Shown: piece by piece, positions 35,534 through 45,181 of the stretch | Position numbering within the stretch: the first letter of the stretch is position 1 | How the letters are laid out: every line of letters begins with the position of its first letter | DNA from: Chrysoporthe austroafricana | Lineage: Eukaryota > Ascomycota > Sordariomycetes > Diaporthales > Cryphonectriaceae | Length of the DNA stretch: 64,000 nucleotides | NCBI GenBank assembly: GCA_001051155.2 | Contig: JYIP02000002.1 | Coordinates: forward strand, 3,355,583-3,419,582 | Direction: 5' to 3' | Position numbers and translations under genes: made by a program | The notes under the pieces: generated by a model | Databases searched by the model: none | The model's input: the letters and a program-made list of their open reading frames with translations, nothing else | What the model was told of the DNA's origin: nothing

Positions 35534-35750
35534 CACGGATCAGAGAGCAGGAGGGGGAAAGGAAACTTACCAGGAGGGAAGAAAGAGCTGCAGAGAACCG
35601 CAGGATCGCAGGGCGGGGGAGCAGGTTATGAGCAGGCCACAGGAACAGGCCGGCGCAGGTGGAGGCGAGGACCACGTCACGAGCATCTCCGCGGGATGCG
35701 ACCAATAAGTACTATTGAGCCCTAATGAGCATTGGTCAGCTGTAATGAGC

Positions 35751-35868
35751 ACTGCAGTAGTCCGAAGATAACCAAGTACCGGGGGGGTTTATGCTAGCAA
35801 GAGCGGTATTAAATACAGTCCTTGAATACGGAAACAGTATTTCAAGTGCAAGTATTCAAAAGTTGTAA
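35751..35868 (+). repeat. 118-bp direct repeat, left copy
   Basis: Starts ACTGCAGTAGTCCGAAGATA and ends TATTCAAAAGTTGTAA. It matches 43799-43916 over its whole length with about three differences: two in a G-run, and one C/T difference (GAAACAG here, GAAATAG there) of CpA-to-TpA type. Both copies have the same orientation and lie 8048 bp apart, bracketing the DUF3716 genes at 39-42 kb. Confidence 0.85.
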
Positions 35869-36182
35869 GGCTATTCTCGAGGTAGGGTTCCCAATGATAC
35901 TTAGATTGACGACTGAAGAGCTATGTGAAAGCTATCTGTTTGGGGATATCCCTATCCTTATAAATCTAGCTCTTTAGCTCTGGCTTATCGCTGCTTACTG
36001 AGGCTCAGTGATGCTTATTGAGTTCCAGTAAGCTGACGTTATATTAGTAACCCTATCCCTGGATTATATAAGCTTGTAAACGTAAGCCTTGTTTTCGGCT
36101 GCTGTCCTACAGGAGATACGGCAGGGCCTGCACGCATCTAGCCTTGAAGAATGAGCTTTTTATAGCTTAGAAGCTAATTAAA

Positions 36183-36440
36183 GTGTGCCGGTATAGAGAG
36201 TTCAGTACTGGTGTGGCCAGTTGCAGTGCGCTGGTACAGAGATTCTGGTACTGGTACGGGCAGTTGCAGTGCACCGGTATAGGTCCTGGTGCTGGTGCAG
36301 CCAATTGCAGTGCACCGGTACAGAGGTCGTGGTACTGATGCAACCAATTATAGTGCGCCGGTACAGAGGTCCTGGTACTGGTGCAACAATTCACAGTGCG
36401 CCGGTATAGAGCTTCTGCTACTGGTACATGTGCTGTAAAG
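36183..36440 (+). repeat. 43-bp tandem repeat, about six copies
   Basis: Units begin GTGYRCYGGTAYAGAG at 36183, 36226, 36269, 36310, 36353 and 36396, so the spacing is 43 (once 41) bp. Each contains GGTACTGGTGCAACCAATTGCA-like sequence with short internal palindromes (ACCGGT, CAATTG). Not coding. Confidence 0.8.
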
Positions 36441-36459
36441 TCAGAAACACGCCAAAATA

Positions 36460-36895
36460 AAATGTGAGCAGGACCTGGCTGGGCTAGGTTATAGGCCCAC
36501 GAAAATCAGGCGTGAGCACGATTTGGCTGGGCCATCATACCAAAAATCAGAGGCGTACGAAAATCAGGTATGGCTGGGCGAGGTCGCGGGCGTACCAAAA
36601 TCAGGCGTGAGCACGACCTGGCTGGGCGGGCCATTATGAGCTATCATGAGCTTCCTAGGCCATGATGAGCTGGCTGGGCCATCAGCTGGCTGGGCCAGGT
36701 CGCGGGCGTACCAAATTCAGGCGTGAGCACGACCTGGCTGGCTGGGCCATCATGAGCTGGCAGGGCCATCATGAGCTGCCTGGGCTATCAGCTGGCTGTG
36801 CCAGGTCGTGGGCGTACCAAATTCAGGCGTGAGCACGACCTGGCTGGCTGGGCCATTATGAGCTGGCTGGGCCATCAGCTGGCTGGGCCAGGTAA
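36460..36895 (+). repeat. Degenerate minisatellite with GTGAGCACGACCTGGCTGGG core
   Basis: A core GTGAGCACGAYYTGGCTGGG recurs near 36461, 36505, 36608, 36724 and 36830, linked by GGCCATCATGAGCTGGC-type short repeats and CGGGCGTACCAAATTCAGGC blocks; larger units repeat every 106-115 bp. The core is shared with the array at 40.5 kb. Confidence 0.75.
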
Positions 36896-36917
36896 AAGTA
36901 TAAGGTGCAGAGCTTGC

Positions 36918-36936
36918 AAAAAAAAAAAAAAAAAAA
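36918..36936 (+). repeat. Poly-A run of 19
   Basis: An uninterrupted A-run directly after the minisatellite. It could be a retroposon-type tail, but no element is recognisable upstream. Confidence 0.7.
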
Positions 36937-38052
36937 CTGTTCTTTTCAGATGTGAACTCTGGGTCTCCTGTTATTCTTTTATTATGTCGTACGCTATAAC
37001 TGACTATACCATTAATGCGGTCTGTTTCTTACGAGGCCTGGATCTGGGCGTCGGTTAGGGGCTGCAAGCAGCGGTTTCAATTTGGGCGACTCATCTTGTA
37101 TGAGCTTGCCATACTGTTCGAGTTCACCAATTTATAATCTCTGCGGAATTATCCGGTTAGCTATATAAAGGTTTATTTTGCAAGAGTTCTCGGCCCTGTC
37201 CGGGGGGCTTACAGCCATGGTCCGGCTGTACCAGGATTCTGGATTCCAAGGTTTCGAAAAGGCCATCCACCCCTTCGGGGGTGGATATACGATTGTGCTA
37301 ATATCTTCGTGAATTTCAAGGTAAAATATAAGATGTCCCCTTCCCCTATATTTACGACCATACGATCGAGAATAAAGCCCATACCGATATGGCCATAAGA
37401 TCGAGAAGAAGGCAAACCCATAGTCGCTGTGGTCAAGCGTTAGGAAAAGAATCTGGGTACCATTGAAAATTATTTACAATATTGGTGTTGTGTGGAGAAG
37501 AAGGGCTGGTCCAGCCCTAGGGTACGGCTGTAAGACGCCATATCCAGCAATGTCTAGAACGCCTGTAGCTTAAGCTCAGGTTGAACTGGTTGCTGTGGTG
37601 GTGCAGGACCCTAACAGGATAAGAAATGTGCTTATGATTTCTGGTTAGCCCGTATGGGCTAATTCTTTGCTATTTTTTGCTACAGCTAACCGGAATCTAG
37701 TAAATCTTCCATTCATTTATTATTATGATATTTGCTTCAAAGATAGTCTATGTCGGAACGGTATGCGCTATTTCGATCATGCCGTAAAATCAGAGATGTT
37801 GTACCTTCGGTAGGAAAATTGAGTTGGTTTTTTTCGTTACGCCCCTTGTCGCGTACGTGGCGGTGTGCTTGCCCAGTTGAATGAGTTTCGCGGTCCGAAG
37901 ATCTGTGGGAAGGTGTGATTTCTCCTCACTTGGGTCTCCTGATTCTGCCTCGTCGTCTTCTTGATAGCTATAGCACCTTCGTCCACGTCCATTTTGGCCA
38001 TCAAGAGCATCAATATCTATATCAGAATCAAGAGTAAACTCTACTATCGACT
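36937..38052. other. Gene-free region
   Basis: No coding signal. The last 100 bp before 38053 are CT/TA-rich and could be a promoter. Confidence 0.4.
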
Positions 38053-38880
38053 ATGTCTTATCAGGTTGGAATTCATGCTGGTCTTTTCAAGGCTCAAGCT
38101 ATGCCGCTTCTTGGCTTCAGTTCTTGCATATTGCCTACGAGACTTCGCGTTCCAGCTTCCTCTCTGTCCGAACCTCAGCCACAGGTACGATCCCTTACGC
38201 GAGTGCAGACTCGGTCACAGCCTGCGTCCCTGGTTCGATGTCAGAGTCTACCTCAGACTCTATCTCGGATTCCATCTCAATCGAATGTCCGGATCCGATC
38301 CCAGACCCTGTCCGAAGTCGGGTCTCGCATAGTATCACAGTCAGGAGTCCAGAAGAGACCTCGCCGGAACTCAGACAGCCGACTTCGAACTCGATCGAAA
38401 ATCCAATTGCAACCATCGCTATTCAAGACTTCTCCCTGTTAACGTATCCCCGATCAAGAAAAGAGCACCGTTGTTGAGCGATCTACGTCGCCCGTTACGA
38501 AACGAAGCCGGTCATCATCGTCGGGCACCGCATCTTCGTCTGTTCGGGTATCTAACAATGCAAGAAGTCGTCAGGTGGCAGCTATGTTTGAAGATTTGGG
38601 TCTGTCTCTTAATAAATCTTCAATACGAGCTTGTCATCTCGCTTTCAGGTGCGATAGCCGGTTGTCGCAAGCTCTTCCGTGTCGTCGACTTCTGCCCCCG
38701 CTGCGAGTTGAGCACCTGGACATCCGTCCGTTGAGTGGACGTTATATTGGCGCAGCGTGTACTGATACGCGTTGTGGTATGGATGTTTCGAAGCTTCGCT
38801 ACGAGCCTGGAGTACGGCGGCCTACGATCTTGGATATGGAGAGTTTTGGAAATTACGAGTCGTTCTGTATCAGGTAATTG
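38053..38880 (+). pseudogene. Unknown Ser-rich protein gene, frame broken by one TAA
   Basis: A frame from ATG 38053 (MSYQVGIHAG) runs to a TAA at 38440-38442 and then continues, in the same frame, to 38880 with coding-like sequence (KSTVVERSTSPVTKRSR, then MFEDLGLSLNKSSIRACHLA and DTRCGMDVSKLRYEPGVRRP). The TAA stands where CAA would be expected, a CpA-to-TpA change. A second frame (38124-38477) also looks protein-like, being S/D/E-rich, and would be entered if a GTTGGA...TTCAG intron right after the first codons is spliced. The exon structure is therefore ambiguous. The product is unrecognised; position suggests it belongs with the DUF3716 cluster. Confidence 0.4.
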
Positions 38881-39172
38881 CTGAGAGTATGTATGGTATA
38901 TATATATTGTAACTATCGATCGGTTTAGGGTATGAATACTGAAAGTCTTTGCTAAAGATTAGCGAGGTATCGGTCTTCGCGTGCCTGCGTCAAGCAGATA
39001 TCGCAATGACCGCTACTTAACGGTCCCATTCGATCATTACTCGAAATCTCAAAGGGTGGGAAGGGTCTAAATACATGACAAAAAAACAAACAGAATAACG
39101 CAAGAATGCCTCGAATAAAACAAACGCACCTATGGTTGGGTGTATATGTCTCGTCCACTTTCTCATAAGTGC
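38881..39172. other. Convergent intergenic spacer
   Basis: About 290 bp between the interrupted plus-strand frame and the minus-strand DUF3716 gene; no gene seen. Confidence 0.4.
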
Positions 39173-40294
39173 TCATCTGTGCATCTGGCTCCGAAGAGAG
39201 CCCGAGCTAGGACCACTCCTCCTCAGGCCGGAAGGAACGACCCGAGGTGGTAAGGACGGTCGACGGGGGGCTGCTATAAGTACCAGAGCAGTGCTCTCTG
39301 AGAAGGATAACGAAGGTCTGTATATGTCGTCCCTATCAGCGAGCCAACCTTCGTCCCTGTCGGACTCGCGATTCCTCATGGCCAGATCAGAAACAGGCGA
39401 AGGTGAAGGTTCTGGCGGGCCAGCATCTTCTGCCTCGTAAGCCTGGGATAGGGTATTATCGTTACTAGTCGGAGGATAAGGGTTATCGACTTCGTTATTG
39501 CCTATTACGAAGCCGTTGTCGTCCAAGTCCATCTCCTCCAGATCTCTAGCCACAACCAGCACCCGTCTCCTTTCCCTTTCGACCATTACGCCTCTCAAAA
39601 AGCGCTCGTAATCCTCGTCCTTTAATCCCTCTGCCAGACGGAGAAGGGTCTCAACCGAGGGTTGCTCCGGAGCTTGAACCGGAGCTGCTGTCACCTGTGG
39701 TTGGGCCGATGGCCTAGCTACAGGTAGAGCGGTCTGAACCTGCGCAGACTGTACTTGAACGGACCCTGTAGGACCGTGAAGAGCGTGCCAGTCACACTGA
39801 TAGGCTCCTCCGCTGTAGTAGCAGTTTGCACAGACCGTACCTTCAACCAGCCCGTGCCCAATTATCACGCAACCTTGCCACAAGCCGTCATTCTGGGCAC
39901 AACTCCTACATAGAGCAGGAGCGACCTGTCCTGAGACCTGGACAAGGGCCGCGATCAGGTCCTTGTTCATCTTTGTGCCAGGCCCTAGCTTAAAGCTATG
40001 ACGCCCTTTCTTCCGAAAAAGGTTGATCGCAAGGGGCCGAATTGCGGGAACCGATAACAGCCTGGCTACCCTTGTATTGGTAAGGACAGAACTACCGGGA
40101 AAGCGCGCCTGAACGGGTTTTAGGGAATCATGGACAGCTTGCTAGGCTGTCCTTGTCTCTGTAAACAAAATATTAGCATATGTAAGTAGCGTTAGGGAAA
40201 TTGCTATGGTATTAGCGGGTGCGAAAATCGAATACTTACGGCCTGGAGCTGGTAGAGGCGCGGAAGCCGATAACGAGGCTTATTGAGAAGACAT
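39173..40294 (-). pseudogene. DUF3716-type gene, N-terminal exon interrupted by TAA
   Basis: The last 265 codons (from ATG 39970) are open. They contain CRSCAQNDGLWQGCV, then CANCYYSGGAYQC, the DUF3716 module, followed by a Q/P/V-rich linker and a helical ERFLRGVMVERERRRVL segment. Upstream, the frame continues in close similarity to the plus-strand paralogue at 40894 (FKLGPGTK against FSFGPGDK; KPVQARFPG against KAVVPAIG), so the real gene started earlier. A candidate exon 1 (40240-40294, GTAAGT donor) begins ATG TCT TCT CAA and then has TAA at 40280-40282. Depending on the acceptor, exon 2 (from 40146) also begins with a TAG. The gene may survive as an N-terminally shortened protein from 39970, or be dead. 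Confidence 0.6.
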
Positions 40295-40893
40295 AATGAT
40301 CGATTACAAACATATTTGATAAATATGAGTACCTAAAAGCGTCGTAAACAGTCTTCATCAATGTCGTTGCTTGAAAGGAAAGAGGGAAAGACGCTATGGG
40401 AAGTCTTCGTATCTGGCAATATTGGTATTACCGTAGTGACTGGGTGCGCAGCCAAGTCGTGCTTACACGTATTTTGGGCGTAGAGATTACTTGGGGGCCA
40501 GTCTACAGGTCTAGCATCCAGCCAAGTCGTGCTCACACGTATTTTGGGCGTAGAGATTACTTGGGGGCCAGTCCACAGGTCTAGCATCCAGCCAAGTCGT
40601 GCTTATACGTATTTTAGGCGTAAATACGACTTGGCTATCAATACCCCGTAGCTAGGTAGTGCTCACACTTGTTCTAGGCATGAGCACGACTTGGCTACCA
40701 AAACCGGCTTAGCCTATTTTGTGCATGGCAACGCAATAACACCCTTCACCCTACCAGTAGTCCCACCTTCCTTGTTTACTTTCTTATTACGCCAGTCGCG
40801 ACTAGCGAATATTACACAATAATTGTGTAACGAGAGAGAAGTATTACCCGAACCCCTTTTCAATCAATTGAGACAGTCTAACTACAAGCAGAG
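40295..40893. promoter_or_regulatory. Divergent spacer of the DUF3716 pair with palindromic array
   Basis: About 600 bp between the two divergent DUF3716 genes. Any promoters of the pair must lie here together with the 70-bp repeat array (separate entry). Confidence 0.5.
40450..40705 (+). repeat. 70-bp tandem repeat with palindromic AGCCAAGTCGTGCTCAC core
   Basis: GCCAAGTCGTGCTYA starts at 40451, 40521 and 40591, a 70-bp period with nearly identical units. The third unit is followed closely by an inverted copy, forming GCCAAGTCGT...ACGACTTGGC around 40591-40637. A second, more diverged inverted pair follows to 40705 (GAGCACGACTTGGCTA). The inverted half (GTGAGCACGACTTGGCT) is the same core found in the 36.5-kb minisatellite. 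Confidence 0.8.
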
Positions 40894-42081
40894 ATGGCGT
40901 CCTCTTCCTCCGTTCCTTCCTCTGCTGGCGCTGCCGCCGCTGGCCCTGGGCAGTATATTACTGCTTGGGATTACGTCAAGGCGGTAGTACCTGCGATTGG
41001 GCAGGAGTACGGTACTAGGGGAGGGCAAGGGCCCAGGGAGTGCCGAAACGACCTGGTGAACAAGTTGGGTGCTCTTGCGCCTGTCAATCAACTTGTCTTC
41101 AAGGCTGGGCGTCGTGGCAATGCTCCTCAAGCTTTTAGCTTTGGGCCGGGGGATAAGGCAAGCAGTACTTCGCTTGCAATAAATAACCTGAAGGCAGCCC
41201 TAGTCCAGGCAACTGGTCAATCCCAGCAGCCTGATCAAGCTTGCAGCAGGTGTCTCAAGGGAGACGGGCTCTGGGTTGGGTGTGTTCGGGCTCCAGCTGC
41301 TTACCCGAATGCTGTATCGAAGGGTGGTTGTGCAAATTGCATGTACAACAATCATGCAGCACGCTGTAACCCAGCCCATACGCCTGCGTCATATACAATG
41401 GCTCCTTCGATACAGCCTCCAATGCCGGCAGCTGCATCTACATCTATGCCTGTGCCTGTTGCTGGCCCTGCTTCGGTCGCTCCTGCTGTGTCCGACTCTT
41501 CCGTTCTGGAAAGAGTGGACCGCACGGCAGAGGATAATGCTGCGGAAGCAGTATATCCCGTGGCACCAACAGATATGCCTGTCATGGGCGGTCCAGTAGC
41601 AGGACCGGCCTTTGTGCCGCGAGGGCTGGGTATGGATCAGCCTCCTATGCCGGGTCCGGAGAGGGCTGATGCTGGAGAAACGAGAAGGAAGGGCAAGGAC
41701 AAGGGGAAGGAGGTGGGCAGCCCTCATTCAACTCCTCAAGGGCGGACACCACGAGCTCGTTTCACAGGGGGTCGTTAGGAACGGCCTCTTGGAAGAGGGT
41801 TCGATGGCGAAGCTGATATCAATGAGGACGAGGATGAAGAGCAAGAGGACCCACAGAGGACACCACCAGTGCAAGTGCCGCGGCTGTTAACTCTCGAGAG
41901 CGTCGCGCGGAAACGACGCTCGGACGATCCAAATTCGAGAGGCTCGAGAGCAAGTGCCAGAGCCCCTCGTGCCTTTGATTCCTTCACTGGGAGGGACGAT
42001 CCATTTTTGGATTTAGACATGCCACCACCGCCGTCTTTCGGTCCCAAGCTTCCCAGCCCGAAACGAAGAAAGGTGGATTAG
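40894..42081 (+). pseudogene. DUF3716-type protein gene with one in-frame TAG
   Basis: Starts MASSSSVPSSAGAAAAGPGQ at ATG 40894. Residues 15-105 form a conserved N-terminal helical part (WDYVKAVVPAIGQEYG, FSFGPGDKASS, NNLKAALVQATGQ). The cysteine module is CSRCLKGDGLWVGC, then CANCMYNNHAARC (about 110-155). A Pro/Ala/Val-rich linker follows. The frame stops at TAG 41776-41778, but the same frame continues without a further stop for 101 codons with sensible sequence: ERPLGRGFDGEADINEDEDE, RLLTLESVARKRRSDD, and a basic end PSPKRRKVD resembling a nuclear localisation signal. CAG to TAG is the simplest origin. It could be read as a 294-aa truncated protein, or as a 395-aa protein if the stop is suppressed or edited. 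DUF3716 function is unknown. Confidence 0.65.
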
Positions 42082-42155
42082 AGAAAAAGAGTAGAGGGCA
42101 GTTGATAACCTCTTCTGATATATTGAAGCACATTACGTGCTACGGGGAGGGTCTT

Positions 42156-42157
<2 letters not shown>

Positions 42158-42211
<54 letters not shown>

Positions 42212-42220
42212 TTTTTTTTT
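42158..42220 (+). repeat. Poly-T tract, 53 T then G then 9 T
   Basis: Immediately 3' of the DUF3716 gene. Such a long run may be expanded or an assembly artefact; the exact length should not be trusted. Confidence 0.7.
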
Positions 42221-43798
42221 GCAAAAAGCCGACAGTTTTGTTTTTCATTGCTTTTATTTCATGTATTGTTCTTCTTGTAATGGTAATGTCTATAGCCCGA
42301 AAGGGGCCGTCGCGGGGGGAAGTGGCGGTCATTGCGCTGTTTGCTTGACGTAAGCACGCGAAGACTGTATATGGCTATGCACCGGTACTGCTATAAGAGT
42401 GCCAGTGTATAAGAAGAGAAGAGCACGGCTGTGTACCGGTACCGCTGTAAGAATACCGGTGCATATAAAAGTGCAGAAACAGGGATACGGTAACTTTAAA
42501 AGTGGGCTTTTTTCCAGGCTTGAAATCCATTGGCAAGTGTTCGGATTTCATTCCCTTAAACCCCACCAAAAAAGCCTTTCATTCTTCAAGGCCAAACAGT
42601 TATCCCGTAAGGCCGATTCTGTAACCTGCAGGCTGGGCGGGTTATAATATCAGCCTTACTGAAGAGCTGGATATAAATATGAACAAGATGTTATGGGCTA
42701 AGGCTATGCCTTAGCCTTGATAAGCTTGGCTAGGCGGACTGATAGTGGTTGGTTTGTTACGTACCTTTTGGCCTGGTCAGCTAAGGTAGCCAGCTTTGCC
42801 GGCTGACGGCAGCAGGCGTATTACGACCCGTAGTTCAGGCGTAAAATATATATACGGTTGGAAGGAATATTCGAACAGAGAATCCGAATATTAGCTGATC
42901 TTTAGTCTATATAGTACAGTAGCACCTTCTACCACATGTCATTACAAGGCGCTCGCTAGTCCTGGAGCCCTTTCGGGCCAGCCCTTTACACTTGTTAAAA
43001 CTAGCAATGCTTTTCTTTTGATATATTAGCATATATTCCTTCCAAAATGGGCGCAGCTTAATAAATAAACCTTTAATGCAATCTATTAGCGCAAGCTTTA
43101 TGCACAAGTAAGGTGTTATTAATCTGAACAATATAGTCGTTAAGCAATCCAATTATATTCTTGATCTGGATTTAAGCACTTGCAATTGAATAACAATTAA
43201 CTCTATTGGGCAATTATTTATATTTCTATTTTTGATTCATACTTTAAACTTAATATATGCGTAAATTCATTTGCTATAGTCGCTATAATAATATAATAAT
43301 TATATATCAAACGCTTTAGCTTTAATGCTCAACAGGCGCGCTTTACAATACTTCCTAGCAATCCGGACGGGCTACGGCGACTACAAGTAGTATTACGAAG
43401 CCTTCTACTATGACAAAGCCGATCTTTTCTGAAAATGCGAGCGTACAAGAACCCAAGTCCACTTTATGCACTGCTAGTTAACCGAGCCTTTCTTTTCGAA
43501 ATAGCCATAGCCAAGCGAAAGACCCAGATGCCATCCAGAGACCCCAAAGAAAAAGGGATTATATTTAGAGGATTAACGACATATCTAAAGGTTCAAGCAA
43601 TTCATAGAGATTACGAGGTTTTATGAGCGATGCTGCCTTCCGGGGAGCAGAAAAGAGGTACAGACAGCTGCTCAGCTGCTGCTGGCGCCCAGGAAGGAAG
43701 ACGATAACGAGAAGGGCCAAGCTAGCGAGGACCTGAGCGGCGAGTAGTTGGCGGAAGATGGCGAGGGCGCTGGGCAAGGGACGCAGAGATGAATGCGT
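42221..43798. other. AT-rich gene-free stretch
   Basis: Much of 42640-43430 is AT-rich (runs of TAATA, ATATA), consistent with RIP-degraded repeat DNA. The stretch GCACCGGTACTGC at about 42378 and the related TGTACCGGTACCGC near 42433 recall the 43-bp repeat units at 36.2 kb. No supported gene. Confidence 0.4.
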
Positions 43799-43916
43799 AC
43801 TGCAGTAGTCCGAAGATAACCAAGTACCGGAAGGGTTTATGCTAGCAAGAGCGGTATTAAATACAGTCCTTGAATACGGAAATAGTATTTCAAGTGCAAG
43901 TATTCAAAAGTTGTAA
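43799..43916 (+). repeat. 118-bp direct repeat, right copy
   Basis: Same orientation and full length as 35751-35868. It differs by a GG/AA change in a G-run and one CpA-to-TpA change. Confidence 0.85.
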
Positions 43917-45181
43917 TACGTGTGATGCGGTCCGCGCTGCCGAATTCTGATTCGCCAACGCACGGGACTGATAGCGGCCCGTGCACGGCGGGAGGGCAGC
44001 CGCCCAAAGTCGTCCGCTGATATCTCGCGTGTACCTGCGCAGTATATCTATTTGCGCAGATTCGACCCTCATCAGGCGATTGCGCAGGCAGCGGCCCAAC
44101 ATTCGCCAAGCCGTGCTGCGCCACCTCCTGATCTAGGCGGCAGATGTGCTATTGGCTCTGCTTTCTGGCGGCGGCGGGGTGGGATGGGGAAAGAAAAGTC
44201 CCGTGCAGGAGGTTGGTCTTGCCGGGGTTATTGAACGGAACGTGCGCGCTGTCGGCACTAGCTAGGCATGCTTCATTCCTATCTCGTGCGCGTACGCGTT
44301 GCCGCTCAGGGGTGCGCGTGAGCTGCTCTTCGTCCGAGGCGAAGTGAGCCAGGGCTGATCAACAGGCCCGCCTCTCGGGAGCTTTGATGCCGCTTTTGCC
44401 GCTATGCTGATACGCAGAGGAAGACCCTTTGGCAGTCTTCCTAGTTGCAGAGAAGGGAGAGGGCGAAGGCCGATACGACCTCTCTTCTTCCAGTCGTCTT
44501 CACATTTATATTTTAACTATACCTACCTAAAAATCACAATAGCAATCAAGTCTGGATATCATTACGAAATATCGGCTGCGCAGTCCGAGCTCGATATTGC
44601 TTCAAAGGCAAATATTTCGACTCTGCCCGACTATAATAGTAATGGCAGTAGCGAAAAGTTCTATTCAATTCTTGCTATCATTTATTAAATAATAATTCTT
44701 AATCCCAATCGTCTATTATTATAACAAGCTTTTCAATTGTCCTGATATCGTGGGGAATAGGGATTCTTGCTCTGACCCTTGGCCAGATTCAATATCCGTG
44801 CTATTTTTCAGACCCCAGTTAAGGTCTTAGATATATATATATATAGGTCGTACCGTCCTCTCGTCCTCTCGAAAGAAGGAAGCATTGCATGGCCAGATAT
44901 AAATCAATATATCTTCCCTTCAAAAATCCTGATTCGCAACCTATTTATTTTCTGCCTTGCCATCTCTCAAGAGGGCCCAGTTCTGTCCGTTCTGCTCTGA
45001 TCAGAATATAGGGATAGTTCTGGGTCCCTTTTATTATATCTATCTTATCCTATTGCCGTCCGTTTTATAACCCCTCTATTAGGAAAGCTCCATCCTCGCT
45101 CGCCTCCCCGTTTAGCCTTGCGGGCTATATAGGGAGCATGTGTAGTGTTTTTGGGGACAGCAGACCCGCCCATACTGAATG
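43917..45181. other. Region without a supported gene
   Basis: GC-richer to 44480, then strongly AT-rich to 45060. Short frames only. Confidence 0.4.

Noticed and set aside
34964..35725. Two long plus-strand frames (253 and 245 codons)
   Set aside because: They are antisense to the minus-strand CxxC/coiled-coil gene, whose composition and Cys spacing are far more protein-like.
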